Positions 9,564 to 19,013 of a stretch of 36,540 nt of DNA are shown here, piece after piece. The DNA lies in NCBI GenBank assembly GCA_023395555.1, contig JAEWYQ010000014.1:1-36540 (forward strand). The letters are read 5' to 3'. The stretch is from Bacillota bacterium (GTDB taxonomy: Bacteria > Bacillota > Clostridia > Lachnospirales > Lachnospiraceae). The notes under the pieces were generated by a model, which had not been told where the DNA came from, did no database searches, and saw nothing but the letters and a program-made list of their open reading frames with translations. The stretch's first letter is position 1. The number at the start of each line of letters is the position of its first letter. Made by a program: the position numbers and the translations under genes.

Positions 9564-12500
9564 ATGATAGCCAAGGATAGATTTGAATTAGGGGAGGCTG
9601 TTCTTCCCCGTCTGGTGCCGGAACCCTGTTGGTGCCGGGGGATTACAGAACCGGTGACATGTCTGGACGGAGAATGGGAGGTACAGGACTATAAGGACGG
9701 CGGCATCCGCAAGATAAAGGTGCCCTTTGACATGGTAGTTCTCCGGAAGAAGGGATTTTCCAGGCATTATGAATATCGCAGGGAAATCATACTGCCCAAT
9801 GAGGCGGAGGGGAACCGGATCATACTGAAATTTGAAGGAGTCAACGGCTTTGCCCAGGTCTATGTGGACGGCGAAGCTGTGGCATCCCACCAGAACGGTT
9901 TTCTCACCTGGAATGTTGAGATTACGAAGCAGACAAAGGGAAAGAAGAAAGTGACTCTGAAGGTGGCAATGGATGAGGAATCAGACAAGGTAAGCGCCTA
10001 CAGCCACGGAGGAATTCTGCGCAGCGTGTATCTCTACGTGCTGCCGGAGGCCTATGTGAACGCAGTCTATCTGACCCCGCTGTTCGATGAAGATATGGAT
10101 ACCTGCACATTGCGGGCGGATCTGGATATCAGCGGTAAGATGGCAGAAACACAAGCAGATGAAAAACAAGAAGATCGGTATGAAGCGGTTCTGCAGCTCT
10201 ATGGACCGGAGGGTGGGGCGGTAACCGGGAAGAGAGTGAGGCTGGATGTCCGGGAGGACGGTTATTATAGCATGAATCTGCCTGTGTCCGAGCCGAAGCT
10301 GTGGGATGCGGAGCATCCCGTACTGTATACGCTGGAGATAGACCTGTACAGGAACGGGGAGAAGCTGGAGACCGTGAAGCGGAGAACAGGGCTTCGCAGG
10401 CTGGAGAGAAAGGGAAACCGTCTCTTTGTGAATAAGCATGAAGTGAAGCTAAGGGGAGTATGCCGTCACGAAATCTCACCCAGATGCGGCAGAGCTCTTA
10501 CCAGAGAGCTGATTGAGCAGGATGTCGACCTGTTCAAGGAAGCCAATTGTAACTATATCAGAACCTCCCATTATCCGCCCAGCGAATATTTTCTGGATCA
10601 GTGCGACGAAAAGGGAATCTATGTGGAGGACGAGCTGGCATTGGCATTTATCGCAAGAACACTGCCCTATACCCAGAGAGATCCGGAGGAGACCGAACGG
10701 TATCTCAGCCATTTTACGGAATGCATGGCAAGGGATTATAACCACCCCAGCGTGATCATCTGGTCACTCTGCAACGAGTCCTTCGGCGGCCACAATTTTG
10801 ACCTGCTGAACCAATATGTACACCGGCTTGACCCCACCAGAATGACGAAGTTCAGCTATCCCATGACCATGCGGGAGGAGCATGAGATGCCGGATATCTG
10901 GAGCATCCATTATTCCGAATATGACACGGATCTGGCGAAAAAGAGGGATAATGTAAGCGTGGGCCATGCGCCGGGAAAGGATATGCCGGTGCTTCACGAC
11001 GAATATGTCCACGTAGCCTGCTACAACCGGGAAGAGCTTAGGAGAGATCCTTCCGTGCGCAGCTTCTGGGGAGAGGGAATTCGAATCTTCTGGGATAATA
11101 TCTGGAATACGGAAGGTGCTCTCGGCGGAGCCATCTGGGCCGGAATTGACGAAACGGATATCTACGACGGCGGCAATACCCAGCTGGAATGGGGAATTAT
11201 TGATGTCTGGCGCAGAAAAAAGCCGGAATTCTACATGACCAGGAAGGCCTATTCCCCCATCAAGGTGCTGCATTATCAGGGGAATCCGGAGGAAGACAAA
11301 CTGCTTCTTATTGTTGAAAACCGATTCTCCCACACCGATTTATCCGAGGTACAGGTAGCGTGGAAGAGCGGGGAGCATGAAGGAAGCTGCAGTCTTCCCG
11401 CAGCCGGGCCGGGCCGGACGGTCAAGGCGGTCATCAGCCTGGAGCCGGGAATTCTCTCCGAGGGCAGACCGGTAAAGCTTACCTTTTTGGATGCCTGCAA
11501 GGATTCTGTGGATGAAATCATAGTTACAGAAGGAAACAAGGAAGAGAAACTGTTGGTGGAAGAGAAGGAACACGGACAGAAGGATGGCTGCACCGAAAGA
11601 ATCACCGTACAGCGCCTGGAGCAGGAGACCGTATTGACAGGGAAAGACTTTACCATGTCCTTCAGCAATGCGGAGGGTCTTTTGAAGGGCCTGTGGATCG
11701 GGGAGAAGCGTCTTCTCATGGGCGGGCCAATTCTGAATGTACCCTACCTGAAGCTGGGAGAATGGTATCTGAACTCCATGGACTGCAAAGAAACTTCCCA
11801 GGGAGCCGAGGTGATCATTCACGGCGGTTACCGCCGGTCTATAGAGCTGACCTGGAAGATAACCGTTACGCCAAGCGGCGAATTCACCACCCAGTATCAC
11901 ATCGACCGGCTGGAGAAGGGACTTCCGAAGCAGCTGAAGCTCCGTGTAGGTGTGGATTGCGGCGGACTGGATGAGTTGGGAGTCGCCTATCTTGCCGATC
12001 CTTCCATGGACACCCTTTCCTGGAGAAGAAGCGTGAATGCGGATCAGGAGGGAAGCTATACCTGGTACCCGGAGGATCATATTTCCCGAAATACAGGAAC
12101 GGCTGACCGCTATTCCCAGGGAAGCATCTGGGGAGAGCAGCCCAATGTTTCCTGGGGCATGGATATGAAAAACGATATCCTTAACGGATATTATGATGTA
12201 GAATATAAGGGAACCAATGATTTCAGGAGCACGAAGGAAAATGCGGAGGAAGCTTATCTCTACAGCGGACAGGACCGGGCGGCAATCGGTGTGACCGGTA
12301 ACGGCACCCATATCCGTGTGGAGACCGTGGAGCCGGAAGAGTTAAAGATTACGGACCGGGATGAACGGCTTTGCTATACCGGTACCTGGTATCCGGTGGA
12401 GGATAAGAAGGAAAGCGACCACGGCACGGAGATGTGGAGCCGGGATAAGGGCTCTTATGCCGAGTGTACCTTTGAGGGAACCGGAATCGTCTGGTATGGC

Positions 12501-12956
12501 CCCCAGGATACCACCTATGGCATGGCAAATGTGTATATTGACGGAAAGCTGGCAGCAGAAAAGCTCAGTCAGCGTGTTCCAGGAGTGGACTTCTCCTGTT
12601 CCTCCGTAGGGTATGATAAGAAATACCACATTCCCATTTTCTCCGTTACAGACCTTCCTTACGGGGTGCATACCATCCGTATCGAGGTATGCGGTGAGAA
12701 GGCCGAGGATGCTTCGGATTATTATATCGTCATCGATTACCTGCGGATTCTGAACGGAGAACGGGCAGAACCGGTGAAGCTGATTATGAACCAGGAATAT
12801 TCCTTCCCGCATCTGTCCTGGGGCAATTATGTGAAGCCGCCTATTTTAATAAAGGACGGAACCACAGGAACGGTAACCATGAAATCAGTAAACCTGCGGG
12901 AGGAATCCGTAAGAGGCAGAATCGATGCGGCAATCCGCCGGTCCACAAGCGTCTAA
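9564..12956 (+). CDS. Glycoside hydrolase family 2 enzyme
   Basis: 1130-residue GH2 enzyme, a family that includes beta-galactosidases, beta-glucuronidases and related retaining enzymes. Domain order: N-terminal jelly roll (about 1-190), immunoglobulin-like domain (about 200-300), TIM barrel (about 300-600), then C-terminal beta-domains ending in a module with FEGTGIVWYGP and VYIDG. The barrel shows GVCRHE, the acid/base motif SLCNES (Glu405) and the probable nucleophile Glu480 in HDEYVH. No signal peptide is visible. ATG 9564 is preferred because GGAGG lies five bases upstream; an in-frame TTG at 9501 would overlap the previous gene and lacks a site. The linked sugar cannot be told from sequence alone. 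Downstream paralogue of the degenerate GH2-like gene. Confidence 0.85.
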   Translation: MIAKDRFELGEAVLPRLVPEPCWCRGITEPVTCLDGEWEVQDYKDGGIRKIKVPFDMVVLRKKGFSRHYEYRREIILPNEAEGNRIILKFEGVNGFAQVYVDGEAVASHQNGFLTWNVEITKQTKGKKKVTLKVAMDEESDKVSAYSHGGILRSVYLYVLPEAYVNAVYLTPLFDEDMDTCTLRADLDISGKMAETQADEKQEDRYEAVLQLYGPEGGAVTGKRVRLDVREDGYYSMNLPVSEPKLWDAEHPVLYTLEIDLYRNGEKLETVKRRTGLRRLERKGNRLFVNKHEVKLRGVCRHEISPRCGRALTRELIEQDVDLFKEANCNYIRTSHYPPSEYFLDQCDEKGIYVEDELALAFIARTLPYTQRDPEETERYLSHFTECMARDYNHPSVIIWSLCNESFGGHNFDLLNQYVHRLDPTRMTKFSYPMTMREEHEMPDIWSIHYSEYDTDLAKKRDNVSVGHAPGKDMPVLHDEYVHVACYNREELRRDPSVRSFWGEGIRIFWDNIWNTEGALGGAIWAGIDETDIYDGGNTQLEWGIIDVWRRKKPEFYMTRKAYSPIKVLHYQGNPEEDKLLLIVENRFSHTDLSEVQVAWKSGEHEGSCSLPAAGPGRTVKAVISLEPGILSEGRPVKLTFLDACKDSVDEIIVTEGNKEEKLLVEEKEHGQKDGCTERITVQRLEQETVLTGKDFTMSFSNAEGLLKGLWIGEKRLLMGGPILNVPYLKLGEWYLNSMDCKETSQGAEVIIHGGYRRSIELTWKITVTPSGEFTTQYHIDRLEKGLPKQLKLRVGVDCGGLDELGVAYLADPSMDTLSWRRSVNADQEGSYTWYPEDHISRNTGTADRYSQGSIWGEQPNVSWGMDMKNDILNGYYDVEYKGTNDFRSTKENAEEAYLYSGQDRAAIGVTGNGTHIRVETVEPEELKITDRDERLCYTGTWYPVEDKKESDHGTEMWSRDKGSYAECTFEGTGIVWYGPQDTTYGMANVYIDGKLAAEKLSQRVPGVDFSCSSVGYDKKYHIPIFSVTDLPYGVHTIRIEVCGEKAEDASDYYIVIDYLRILNGERAEPVKLIMNQEYSFPHLSWGNYVKPPILIKDGTTGTVTMKSVNLREESVRGRIDAAIRRSTSV

Positions 12957-12981
12957 GAGCTTCGAAGGAGGGAGAAAAGCA

Positions 12982-14025
12982 ATGATTGAATTATCAGATA
13001 AACGAATTCAGAAGTACCTGACACCGTACCGCTGTCCCGAACCGGTTCTCCATGGATCGGGAGCGGAAGGAGCCTTTGACCGGATGGCGGTGGATATTCC
13101 CTTTGTATTCTGGCATAACGGGCAGTTTTATATGCTGTACACCGGATTTGACGGAAAGGGCTACCAATCTGCACTGGCAGTCAGTGAGGATCTGCTTCAC
13201 TGGACCCATAAGGGGGTAATTCTGAAGAAGAACCTGGACAGTGACCGATGGGACCGAATCGGCGGAGCCGCAACCTGGATGATCAAGGAAAGTGATGATT
13301 TGTGGGAACTTCCCCGCTTAAGAAAGGTGGAGGGGAAGTACTGGATGGTATATCATTCCTATCCCAACACCGGATATGAGAATGGCCCGGCAGAAATCGG
13401 CCTTGCCTGGACGGAGGACGAAGAGCTGCTGGATTGGAATTTTCCGGAGCGGCCGGTCTTCTCCTGGAGAGAGGGCGCGGACTGGGAAGCCGGAGGACTT
13501 TACAAGGCCTGCATTATTGAAAAAGAAGGAACCTGGTATATGTTCTACAATGCCAAGGACAAAGCAGAGCGCTGGACAGAGCAGACCGGTATGGCATATT
13601 CTTCCGATCTGAAGAGCTGGACCCGCTGTGAGGCCAATCCATTACTGCGTGTGAATCGGGAATCCTGGGATGAGAGATTCGTGTCGGATCCTTATATTGT
13701 CAAGGACGGCGATATCTGGGTGAATTATTATTTTGGATACGGGAAGGTCTATGAGGATGGGCATACCCACGCCCAGGAAGGACTAGCCCTCTCCTCCGAC
13801 CTGATCCGCTGGGAGAAGGTAAGAGAGCCCATCCTTGCTTATGGAGAGCCCGGCAGCATTGACAGCGGCCACATTCATAAAGCATCCATCGTATATTATA
13901 AGGATGTGCTGTATCATTTCTACTGTGCCACACGCCCCGGAAAAGAGGGCGATCCGACGCAGGCTTACGGGGAATACCGGACCATCTGTGTCGCGGCCAG
14001 CAAGCCGGTGTGGGAGGCAAAATAA
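12982..14025 (+). CDS. Five-bladed beta-propeller glycosidase (GH43/GH32/GH130-type)
   Basis: 347-residue protein with repeated propeller-blade motifs: FVFWHNGQFYMLYTGFDG, YWMVYHSYP, WYMFYNAKD, WVNYYFGYG and LYHFYCATR, each a strand pair followed by a short helix-free loop. Acidic residues in VDIPFVF, the central PAEIGLAW segment and VSDPYIV are at the usual places for catalytic or substrate-binding carboxylates. The clan contains arabinofuranosidases, xylosidases, fructosidases and phosphorylases, and I cannot assign which. AAGGAGGGAG (12965-12974) sits seven bases before ATG 12982, 25 bases after the preceding stop. No signal peptide. It probably trims side chains of the glycan processed by the neighbouring enzymes. 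Confidence 0.75.
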   Translation: MIELSDKRIQKYLTPYRCPEPVLHGSGAEGAFDRMAVDIPFVFWHNGQFYMLYTGFDGKGYQSALAVSEDLLHWTHKGVILKKNLDSDRWDRIGGAATWMIKESDDLWELPRLRKVEGKYWMVYHSYPNTGYENGPAEIGLAWTEDEELLDWNFPERPVFSWREGADWEAGGLYKACIIEKEGTWYMFYNAKDKAERWTEQTGMAYSSDLKSWTRCEANPLLRVNRESWDERFVSDPYIVKDGDIWVNYYFGYGKVYEDGHTHAQEGLALSSDLIRWEKVREPILAYGEPGSIDSGHIHKASIVYYKDVLYHFYCATRPGKEGDPTQAYGEYRTICVAASKPVWEAK

Positions 14026-14045
14026 CGGTCCGGCTGAGGACAAAA

Positions 14046-14087
14046 GGAATACGTTCCTTTCCCGTATAGAGGGAGGGAGCGTATTCC
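14046..14087. terminator. Hairpin in the gap before the second GH106-like gene
   Basis: GGAATACG pairs with CGTATTCC, and the stem continues inward through pyrimidine and purine tracts (TTCCTTTCC against GGAGGGAG, with G-T pairs) to give a stem of about 17 bp. It follows the propeller-glycosidase stop by about 20 bases. There is no T-tract after it. A terminator or an mRNA-stabilising end is likely, and this is the largest gap between genes 2 and 8 of the locus. Confidence 0.5.
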
Positions 14088-14096
14088 TTAATGAAG

Positions 14097-14144
14097 AAAG
14101 CAGTGCGCAATCTCAATGAAAAAGCAGTGCACAATCTCAATGAA
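14097..14144. repeat. 24-bp direct repeat, two tandem copies
   Basis: Two adjacent 24-base units (AAAGCAGTGCGCAATCTCAA then ATGAA, and the same with one change) run from 14097 to 14144. A third, weaker copy begins at 14145 (AAAACATTGCGGAA). They lie between a hairpin and the second GH106-like gene. They could be binding sites for a regulator in tandem, or simple slippage products. Confidence 0.7.
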
Positions 14145-14232
14145 AAAACATTGCGGAAGGATAACAATGGTTTTATTCGACAAAACATGCCGCGGAAACA
14201 ATGTGGGATACGATGGAAAGATGAGGTAAGCC

Positions 14233-16821
14233 ATGGAACGATTACAAACATTATTACAAGGGAATGTTACCAGCCACATTCTGCCCTTCCTTTGGATGAA
14301 AGGGGAAGACAATGCCACCATTCGGGAAGAGCTGGATAAAATTGAAGAATGCGGTATTCGGGAGATCTGCCTGGAGTCCAGGCCCCATCCGGATTTCTGC
14401 GGCAAGGGCTGGTGGGAGAATCTGGACTTCATTATGCCGGAGGCCAGAAAAAGAGGAATGAAGGTATGGATTCTGGATGATGATAAGTTTCCCACCGGAC
14501 ATGCCAACGGAGGCTTTATTAAGCATCCTGAAAAAAAGAAAGTCTATCTGGCGGAGCGCCATATGGATATTATGGGGCCTTGCCGCAGCGGTGCGGTGCT
14601 GGTAGAGAATTTTATGCAGCCGGACGGAAAGCTGCTGGGAATACTGGCTCTCCCCAAGCCGGACGGGGAGACCATGGCTGTCAGCCGGGAAGGCGGAATT
14701 GATCTGACCCACCGGTATGCGAACGGTTTCGTCTATTTTGATCTGCCGGAGGGAGCCTACCGGCTGTTTGTTCTGTTCACCACCCAGAAGGGCGGCGGAC
14801 GGGAAGACTACATGAACTTAATTGATTCCGACTCCGTCAGAGTACTGATTGATGAAGTATATGAGAAACATTATGAGCGTTATGAAGAGTATTTCGGGAG
14901 TACCATTGCAGGGTTTTTCTCTGATGAGCCGGAGCTGGGCAATGTACAGGGCTACCCTTTTGATGATGTTCTGGGACAGAAGGATAAGCGGCTTCCCTGG
15001 AGCAGGCAGCTGGAAGAAGCGCTGCGGGGCAGATGGGGGGAGGATTTTCTGAGCCTACTCCCGGCGCTCTGGTATGAAGCAGGGGAGAAGACGGTATCGG
15101 TCCGCTCCGAATATATGGATGAGATGACGAGGCTGGTGAAAACCTGTTTTTCCGGCCAACTGGGAAGCTGGTGTGAAGAGCGCGGGGTAGAGTACATCGG
15201 ACATATTATTGAGGATGACAATGCCCATGCCAGGATGGCCTGCAGCATCGGACATTATTTCCGGGAGATGGAAGGACAGCATATGGCCGGGATTGATGTG
15301 GTGCATCATCAGATTGTGCCCGGATTCACCGAGCCGGTGCATCAATGGATTGCCGGGGACCGGGACGGCGAGTTCTTCCACTACGGGCTGGCCAAGCTGG
15401 GAAGCTCCGCGGCGCATATCCAGGAAAATAAAAAGGACCGGGCACTCTGTGAGATCTTCGGCAACTATGGGTGGGCCGAGGGTAATTCCTTTATGAAATG
15501 GCTGACGAACCATATGCTGGTCAGGGGCATCAATGAGTTTACGCCCCATGCGTTTTCCATGAGCTATCCGGATCGGGACTGCCCGCCTCATTTTTATGCC
15601 AAGGGCAATAATCCGGGCTTCGGCTGCTTTACCCAGCTGATGAAATATATGAACCGCGGCGCCCATCTGTTAAGCGGAGGCATCCATCTGGCGGATGCGG
15701 CTATTTTGTACCATGCAGAAGCGGAATGGAGCGGAGGCAGGACGATGTATTTTCAGAAGCCGGGCCGCCGGCTGATGGAGCATCAGCTGGATTATGATGT
15801 TATTCCGGCGGATGCGCTGAGATCGGCGGCGGTGGAGAAAGGGCAGCTGGTGATCAGGAGAGAGAACTATCCCTGCTTGATACTGCCCTATGCCCAGTAC
15901 CTGGATGCGGAAGTGGTTCGGTTTGCCGCCGCCGCAGCGGCTCAGGGGCTGAAGGTGTTTGTGATTGATGCCCTGCCGGAAGGAGATACCAGGGGAGAGG
16001 CGCTTCCTGCAGGCTGGGACCGGAAGGTGAAGGTGGTAAGCCTGGAAAGTATCGCGGAGGAAGTGGCGAAGCTGGAGACAGGATTGGGAAGCAGGGAGCT
16101 TACGGTAACCGGCGGGATACCGGAGCTTCGCAGCATGGTAATTCGCCGGCCGGATGGCCTGACTGCCATGTATTTCAATGAAAGCGTATCCCGGAAGGTG
16201 CAGGCACAGCTTCAGGTCCGTGATAAAGAATATGGGTGTGTGACCGTATATGATCCATGGAATCACAGGGCAGATGAGTATGGGATAGAGGAACACAGAA
16301 TTCCGCTCTGCCTTGAGCCGGGAGAAGCTGTTTTTCTGTGCCTGGAGAAAAAAACGGCGGAGAGAAGCTTTCCCGAGCGATCCGGCGAGAAGACTCTGTG
16401 TCTGGACTGGAGAGTGTCCCGGCGCGGGGAGCTGGGAGAGGAATTTGCAGAAGAGCTTCTGCTGAAAGCAGGAGAAGAGCTTCCTAATCTTAACGGGCCC
16501 GGTTATTGGCCTGCCTTTACCGGAACCTACCGGTATGAAGGAGCCTTTGTACAGGAAAAAGCCGCGGGGCAGCGCTATATGCTGATGCTTCCGGAGGCAT
16601 CGGACTGTGTGAGAGTATGGATAAATGGTACGGATCGGGGCTATCTCGCCGGATTCCCTGGCAGAGTTGATATAACGGAAGCACTTTGTGACGGTGAGAA
16701 CCGGTTGATACTGGAGGTGACCACGACCCTGGTATGGAAGAGAAAGGACGGGGCCTCCACCCATTTGCAGATCCCGGCAACCGGAATTACCAAAGAGCCC
16801 GTGCTGGAGTGGTATCGGTAA
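14233..16821 (+). CDS. Second GH106-like glycosidase
   Basis: 862-residue protein related to the upstream GH106-like enzyme. Shared landmarks are LDDDKFPTG (about 81-89, compare YDEDRYPSG), FSDEPELG with a candidate catalytic Glu232, a YIGHIIEDD segment, and CEIFGNYGWAEG in place of the SELYG segment. The C-terminus (about 740-860) resembles a GH2-type sugar-binding jelly roll, with FTGTYRYEGAF and VWINGTDRGY. It is about 230 residues shorter than the upstream protein. No signal peptide. ATG 14233 follows GAGGT by five bases. Its substrate may differ from that of the first copy. It probably works on a different linkage of the same polysaccharide. Confidence 0.7.
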   Translation: MERLQTLLQGNVTSHILPFLWMKGEDNATIREELDKIEECGIREICLESRPHPDFCGKGWWENLDFIMPEARKRGMKVWILDDDKFPTGHANGGFIKHPEKKKVYLAERHMDIMGPCRSGAVLVENFMQPDGKLLGILALPKPDGETMAVSREGGIDLTHRYANGFVYFDLPEGAYRLFVLFTTQKGGGREDYMNLIDSDSVRVLIDEVYEKHYERYEEYFGSTIAGFFSDEPELGNVQGYPFDDVLGQKDKRLPWSRQLEEALRGRWGEDFLSLLPALWYEAGEKTVSVRSEYMDEMTRLVKTCFSGQLGSWCEERGVEYIGHIIEDDNAHARMACSIGHYFREMEGQHMAGIDVVHHQIVPGFTEPVHQWIAGDRDGEFFHYGLAKLGSSAAHIQENKKDRALCEIFGNYGWAEGNSFMKWLTNHMLVRGINEFTPHAFSMSYPDRDCPPHFYAKGNNPGFGCFTQLMKYMNRGAHLLSGGIHLADAAILYHAEAEWSGGRTMYFQKPGRRLMEHQLDYDVIPADALRSAAVEKGQLVIRRENYPCLILPYAQYLDAEVVRFAAAAAAQGLKVFVIDALPEGDTRGEALPAGWDRKVKVVSLESIAEEVAKLETGLGSRELTVTGGIPELRSMVIRRPDGLTAMYFNESVSRKVQAQLQVRDKEYGCVTVYDPWNHRADEYGIEEHRIPLCLEPGEAVFLCLEKKTAERSFPERSGEKTLCLDWRVSRRGELGEEFAEELLLKAGEELPNLNGPGYWPAFTGTYRYEGAFVQEKAAGQRYMLMLPEASDCVRVWINGTDRGYLAGFPGRVDITEALCDGENRLILEVTTTLVWKRKDGASTHLQIPATGITKEPVLEWYR

Positions 16822-16829
16822 GAGGAGAT

Positions 16830-18998
16830 ATGCTTCCTGCGGGTTGTTTAAAGACAATGAGAAAGGACATGGTTATTAACATGGAAAAATCAATTTTATT
16901 TCCCCAGACAGGCGGTTTTGTTCACGGATGTGATTATAATCCGGAGCAATGGCTGGACCGCCCGGATATCTTAGCGGAGGATATCCGGATGATGAAGAAG
17001 GCGGGAGTGAACAGTGTCACCCTGGGCATGTTCTCCTGGTCCTTTTTGGAGCCGGTGGAAGGGGAATTTCAATTTGAATGGCTGAGAAAGATAATCGATC
17101 GCTTGTATGAGAACGGAATTTACACAATTCTGGGCACTCCTTCCGGAGCACGTCCCGCCTGGCTGGACGCGGCATATCCCGAGGCGATGCGGGTCAGTAA
17201 ACAGGATGTGCGCAACCATCACGGTGTCAGGCACAACCATTGCATGAGTTCCTTGCGTTACCGGGAGAAGGTGGCAATCCTTGACCGCAGGCTGGCGGAG
17301 GAATTCGGCTCCCATCCCGGTCTGCTGATGTACCATATTTCCAATGAGCTGGGGGGAGATTGCTACTGCCCTCTGTGTGTGGAGCGTTTCCAAAGCTACC
17401 TGGCGGAGAAATTCGACCATGATATTGAAAAGCTGAACCAGGCATGGTGGACGGCCTTCTGGAGCCACCGGTATAATAATTTTCAGCAGATCGAGCCGCC
17501 CTTTGCCAATGGGGAGGGCAGTATTATGGGGCTGAACCTGGAATGGAAGCGTTTCACCACCTGGAGTATGACTGATTTTATGAAATTTGAGATTGCTGCT
17601 CTGAGGAAGGTAACACCGGACATCCCGGTAACCACCAATTTCATGATGCTGTACAACGGACTGGACTACCGCAAAATGGCGGAGGAAGTGGATGTCATCT
17701 CCTGGGACAGCTATCCCAGGTTCCATAACGACCGGGAATCCTTATATGATACCATGGCGGAGTATGCCTTTCACCATGCGGTGATGCGCTCCATGAAGAA
17801 GGAGAAGCCCTTCATGCTGATGGAAAGTGCGCCGGGCCTTGTGAACTGGCATCCCTATAACAAATTGAAACGTCCCGGTGTGCACAGGCTGGCCTGTCTT
17901 CAGGCAATTGCCTGCGGCTCCGATACGGTGCAGTACTTCCAGTGGCGTAAGGGCCGGGGGTCCTTTGAACAGTACCATGGCGCAGTGGTGGATCATCTGG
18001 GTACGGATGATACCAGAGTCTTCCTCGAGGTGGCGGAGGTGGGAGAGCTGCTGAGCCGGATATCTGCGGCAGCGGGAACCCTTGTAAAATCCAAAGCGGC
18101 TCTGCTATTCGACTGGGATAACCGATGGGCGATTCAGGATGTGAAAGCATTAAGTGATGAGACGAAGCGTTACGAAGAAACCTGCATTGGAATCTGGAAG
18201 GAATTTCTGAAGCTGGGCGTAGAAATGGATGTTATCCCTTCTGACGGAGATTTTTCAGAATATAGCGTAATTGTCGCACCCATGCTGTACGTTCTGCAGC
18301 CCCGGACTGCTGCAAGGCTGAAGAGCTTTACGGAGCAGGGAGGGCAGCTGCTGGCTACCTATTTCACCGGATATGTGGATCAGAATCTGCTCTGCCATCT
18401 GGGAGGCTTTCCTGGAGATGGACTTTCGGAGCTTTTTGGCATCGTCAGTGAGGAGATTGACACCCTTTATCCCTCGGATCGGAATCAGATTCATTTTACA
18501 GAGGATTGGGTGAAGGAGGTAAGTGCCGAAGCAGGAACAGCTTCTGCTGTGGAGGAACAGTGGAACTGGGAAGTGAAAGACTATGCGGAGATCCTGAGGG
18601 TCAAGGATGCCAGGGTACTGGCCTGCTATAAAGAGGATTTCTATAAAGGAACGGCAGCTGTAACCTGTAAAACTTATGAGAGAAGTGAGCCGGCAGGATC
18701 AGGCATGCCGGTAAAACAGGGTAGGGCGTACTATGTTGCTGCCAGAAGCTGCCCCCGGCAAATGAGCGTTCTGTTTGCCAAAATGCTGGAGGATGCGGGA
18801 ATTGAGACAAAGAAGCTTCCTCAGGGCATTGAATACCATAGCAGAACAGGTGAGGAAGGAAGTTATGAGTTCTATCTGAACTGCCGGACAGAAGCGGTAA
18901 CACTGGAGGGCTTGAACGGAGTGGATCTCATAACCGGTAATGCAGTGGAAGGCTCTCTTGAGCTGGGGGGCTACAGCGTGGCAGTGCTTCGTAAATAG
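16830..18998 (+). CDS. Beta-galactosidase, family GH42
   Basis: Retaining beta-galactosidase of about 722 residues. It shows the GH42 start FVHGCDYNPEQW, the acid/base Glu in ISNELGG (about 173), the nucleophile Glu in LMESAPG (about 332), and a cysteine set (HNHC, then CYCPLC) that forms the zinc site of many GH42 enzymes. The barrel is followed by a trimerisation-like domain and a small beta-domain. The start is uncertain: ATG 16830 has AGAGG four bases upstream and lies eight bases after the preceding stop, whereas ATG 16869 or 16881 fit the family N-terminus better but have poor ribosome binding sites. Cytoplasmic. Expected to release galactose from imported oligosaccharides. Confidence 0.87.
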   Translation: MLPAGCLKTMRKDMVINMEKSILFPQTGGFVHGCDYNPEQWLDRPDILAEDIRMMKKAGVNSVTLGMFSWSFLEPVEGEFQFEWLRKIIDRLYENGIYTILGTPSGARPAWLDAAYPEAMRVSKQDVRNHHGVRHNHCMSSLRYREKVAILDRRLAEEFGSHPGLLMYHISNELGGDCYCPLCVERFQSYLAEKFDHDIEKLNQAWWTAFWSHRYNNFQQIEPPFANGEGSIMGLNLEWKRFTTWSMTDFMKFEIAALRKVTPDIPVTTNFMMLYNGLDYRKMAEEVDVISWDSYPRFHNDRESLYDTMAEYAFHHAVMRSMKKEKPFMLMESAPGLVNWHPYNKLKRPGVHRLACLQAIACGSDTVQYFQWRKGRGSFEQYHGAVVDHLGTDDTRVFLEVAEVGELLSRISAAAGTLVKSKAALLFDWDNRWAIQDVKALSDETKRYEETCIGIWKEFLKLGVEMDVIPSDGDFSEYSVIVAPMLYVLQPRTAARLKSFTEQGGQLLATYFTGYVDQNLLCHLGGFPGDGLSELFGIVSEEIDTLYPSDRNQIHFTEDWVKEVSAEAGTASAVEEQWNWEVKDYAEILRVKDARVLACYKEDFYKGTAAVTCKTYERSEPAGSGMPVKQGRAYYVAARSCPRQMSVLFAKMLEDAGIETKKLPQGIEYHSRTGEEGSYEFYLNCRTEAVTLEGLNGVDLITGNAVEGSLELGGYSVAVLRK

Positions 18999-19013
18999 AA
19001 GGAGGAAGACAGG

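Noticed and set aside
14091..14339. 82-codon + strand frame before the second GH106-like gene
   Set aside because: It overlaps the GH106-like gene by about 100 bases, and its repetitive start is produced by the 24-bp direct repeats; the ribosome binding site is too distant.
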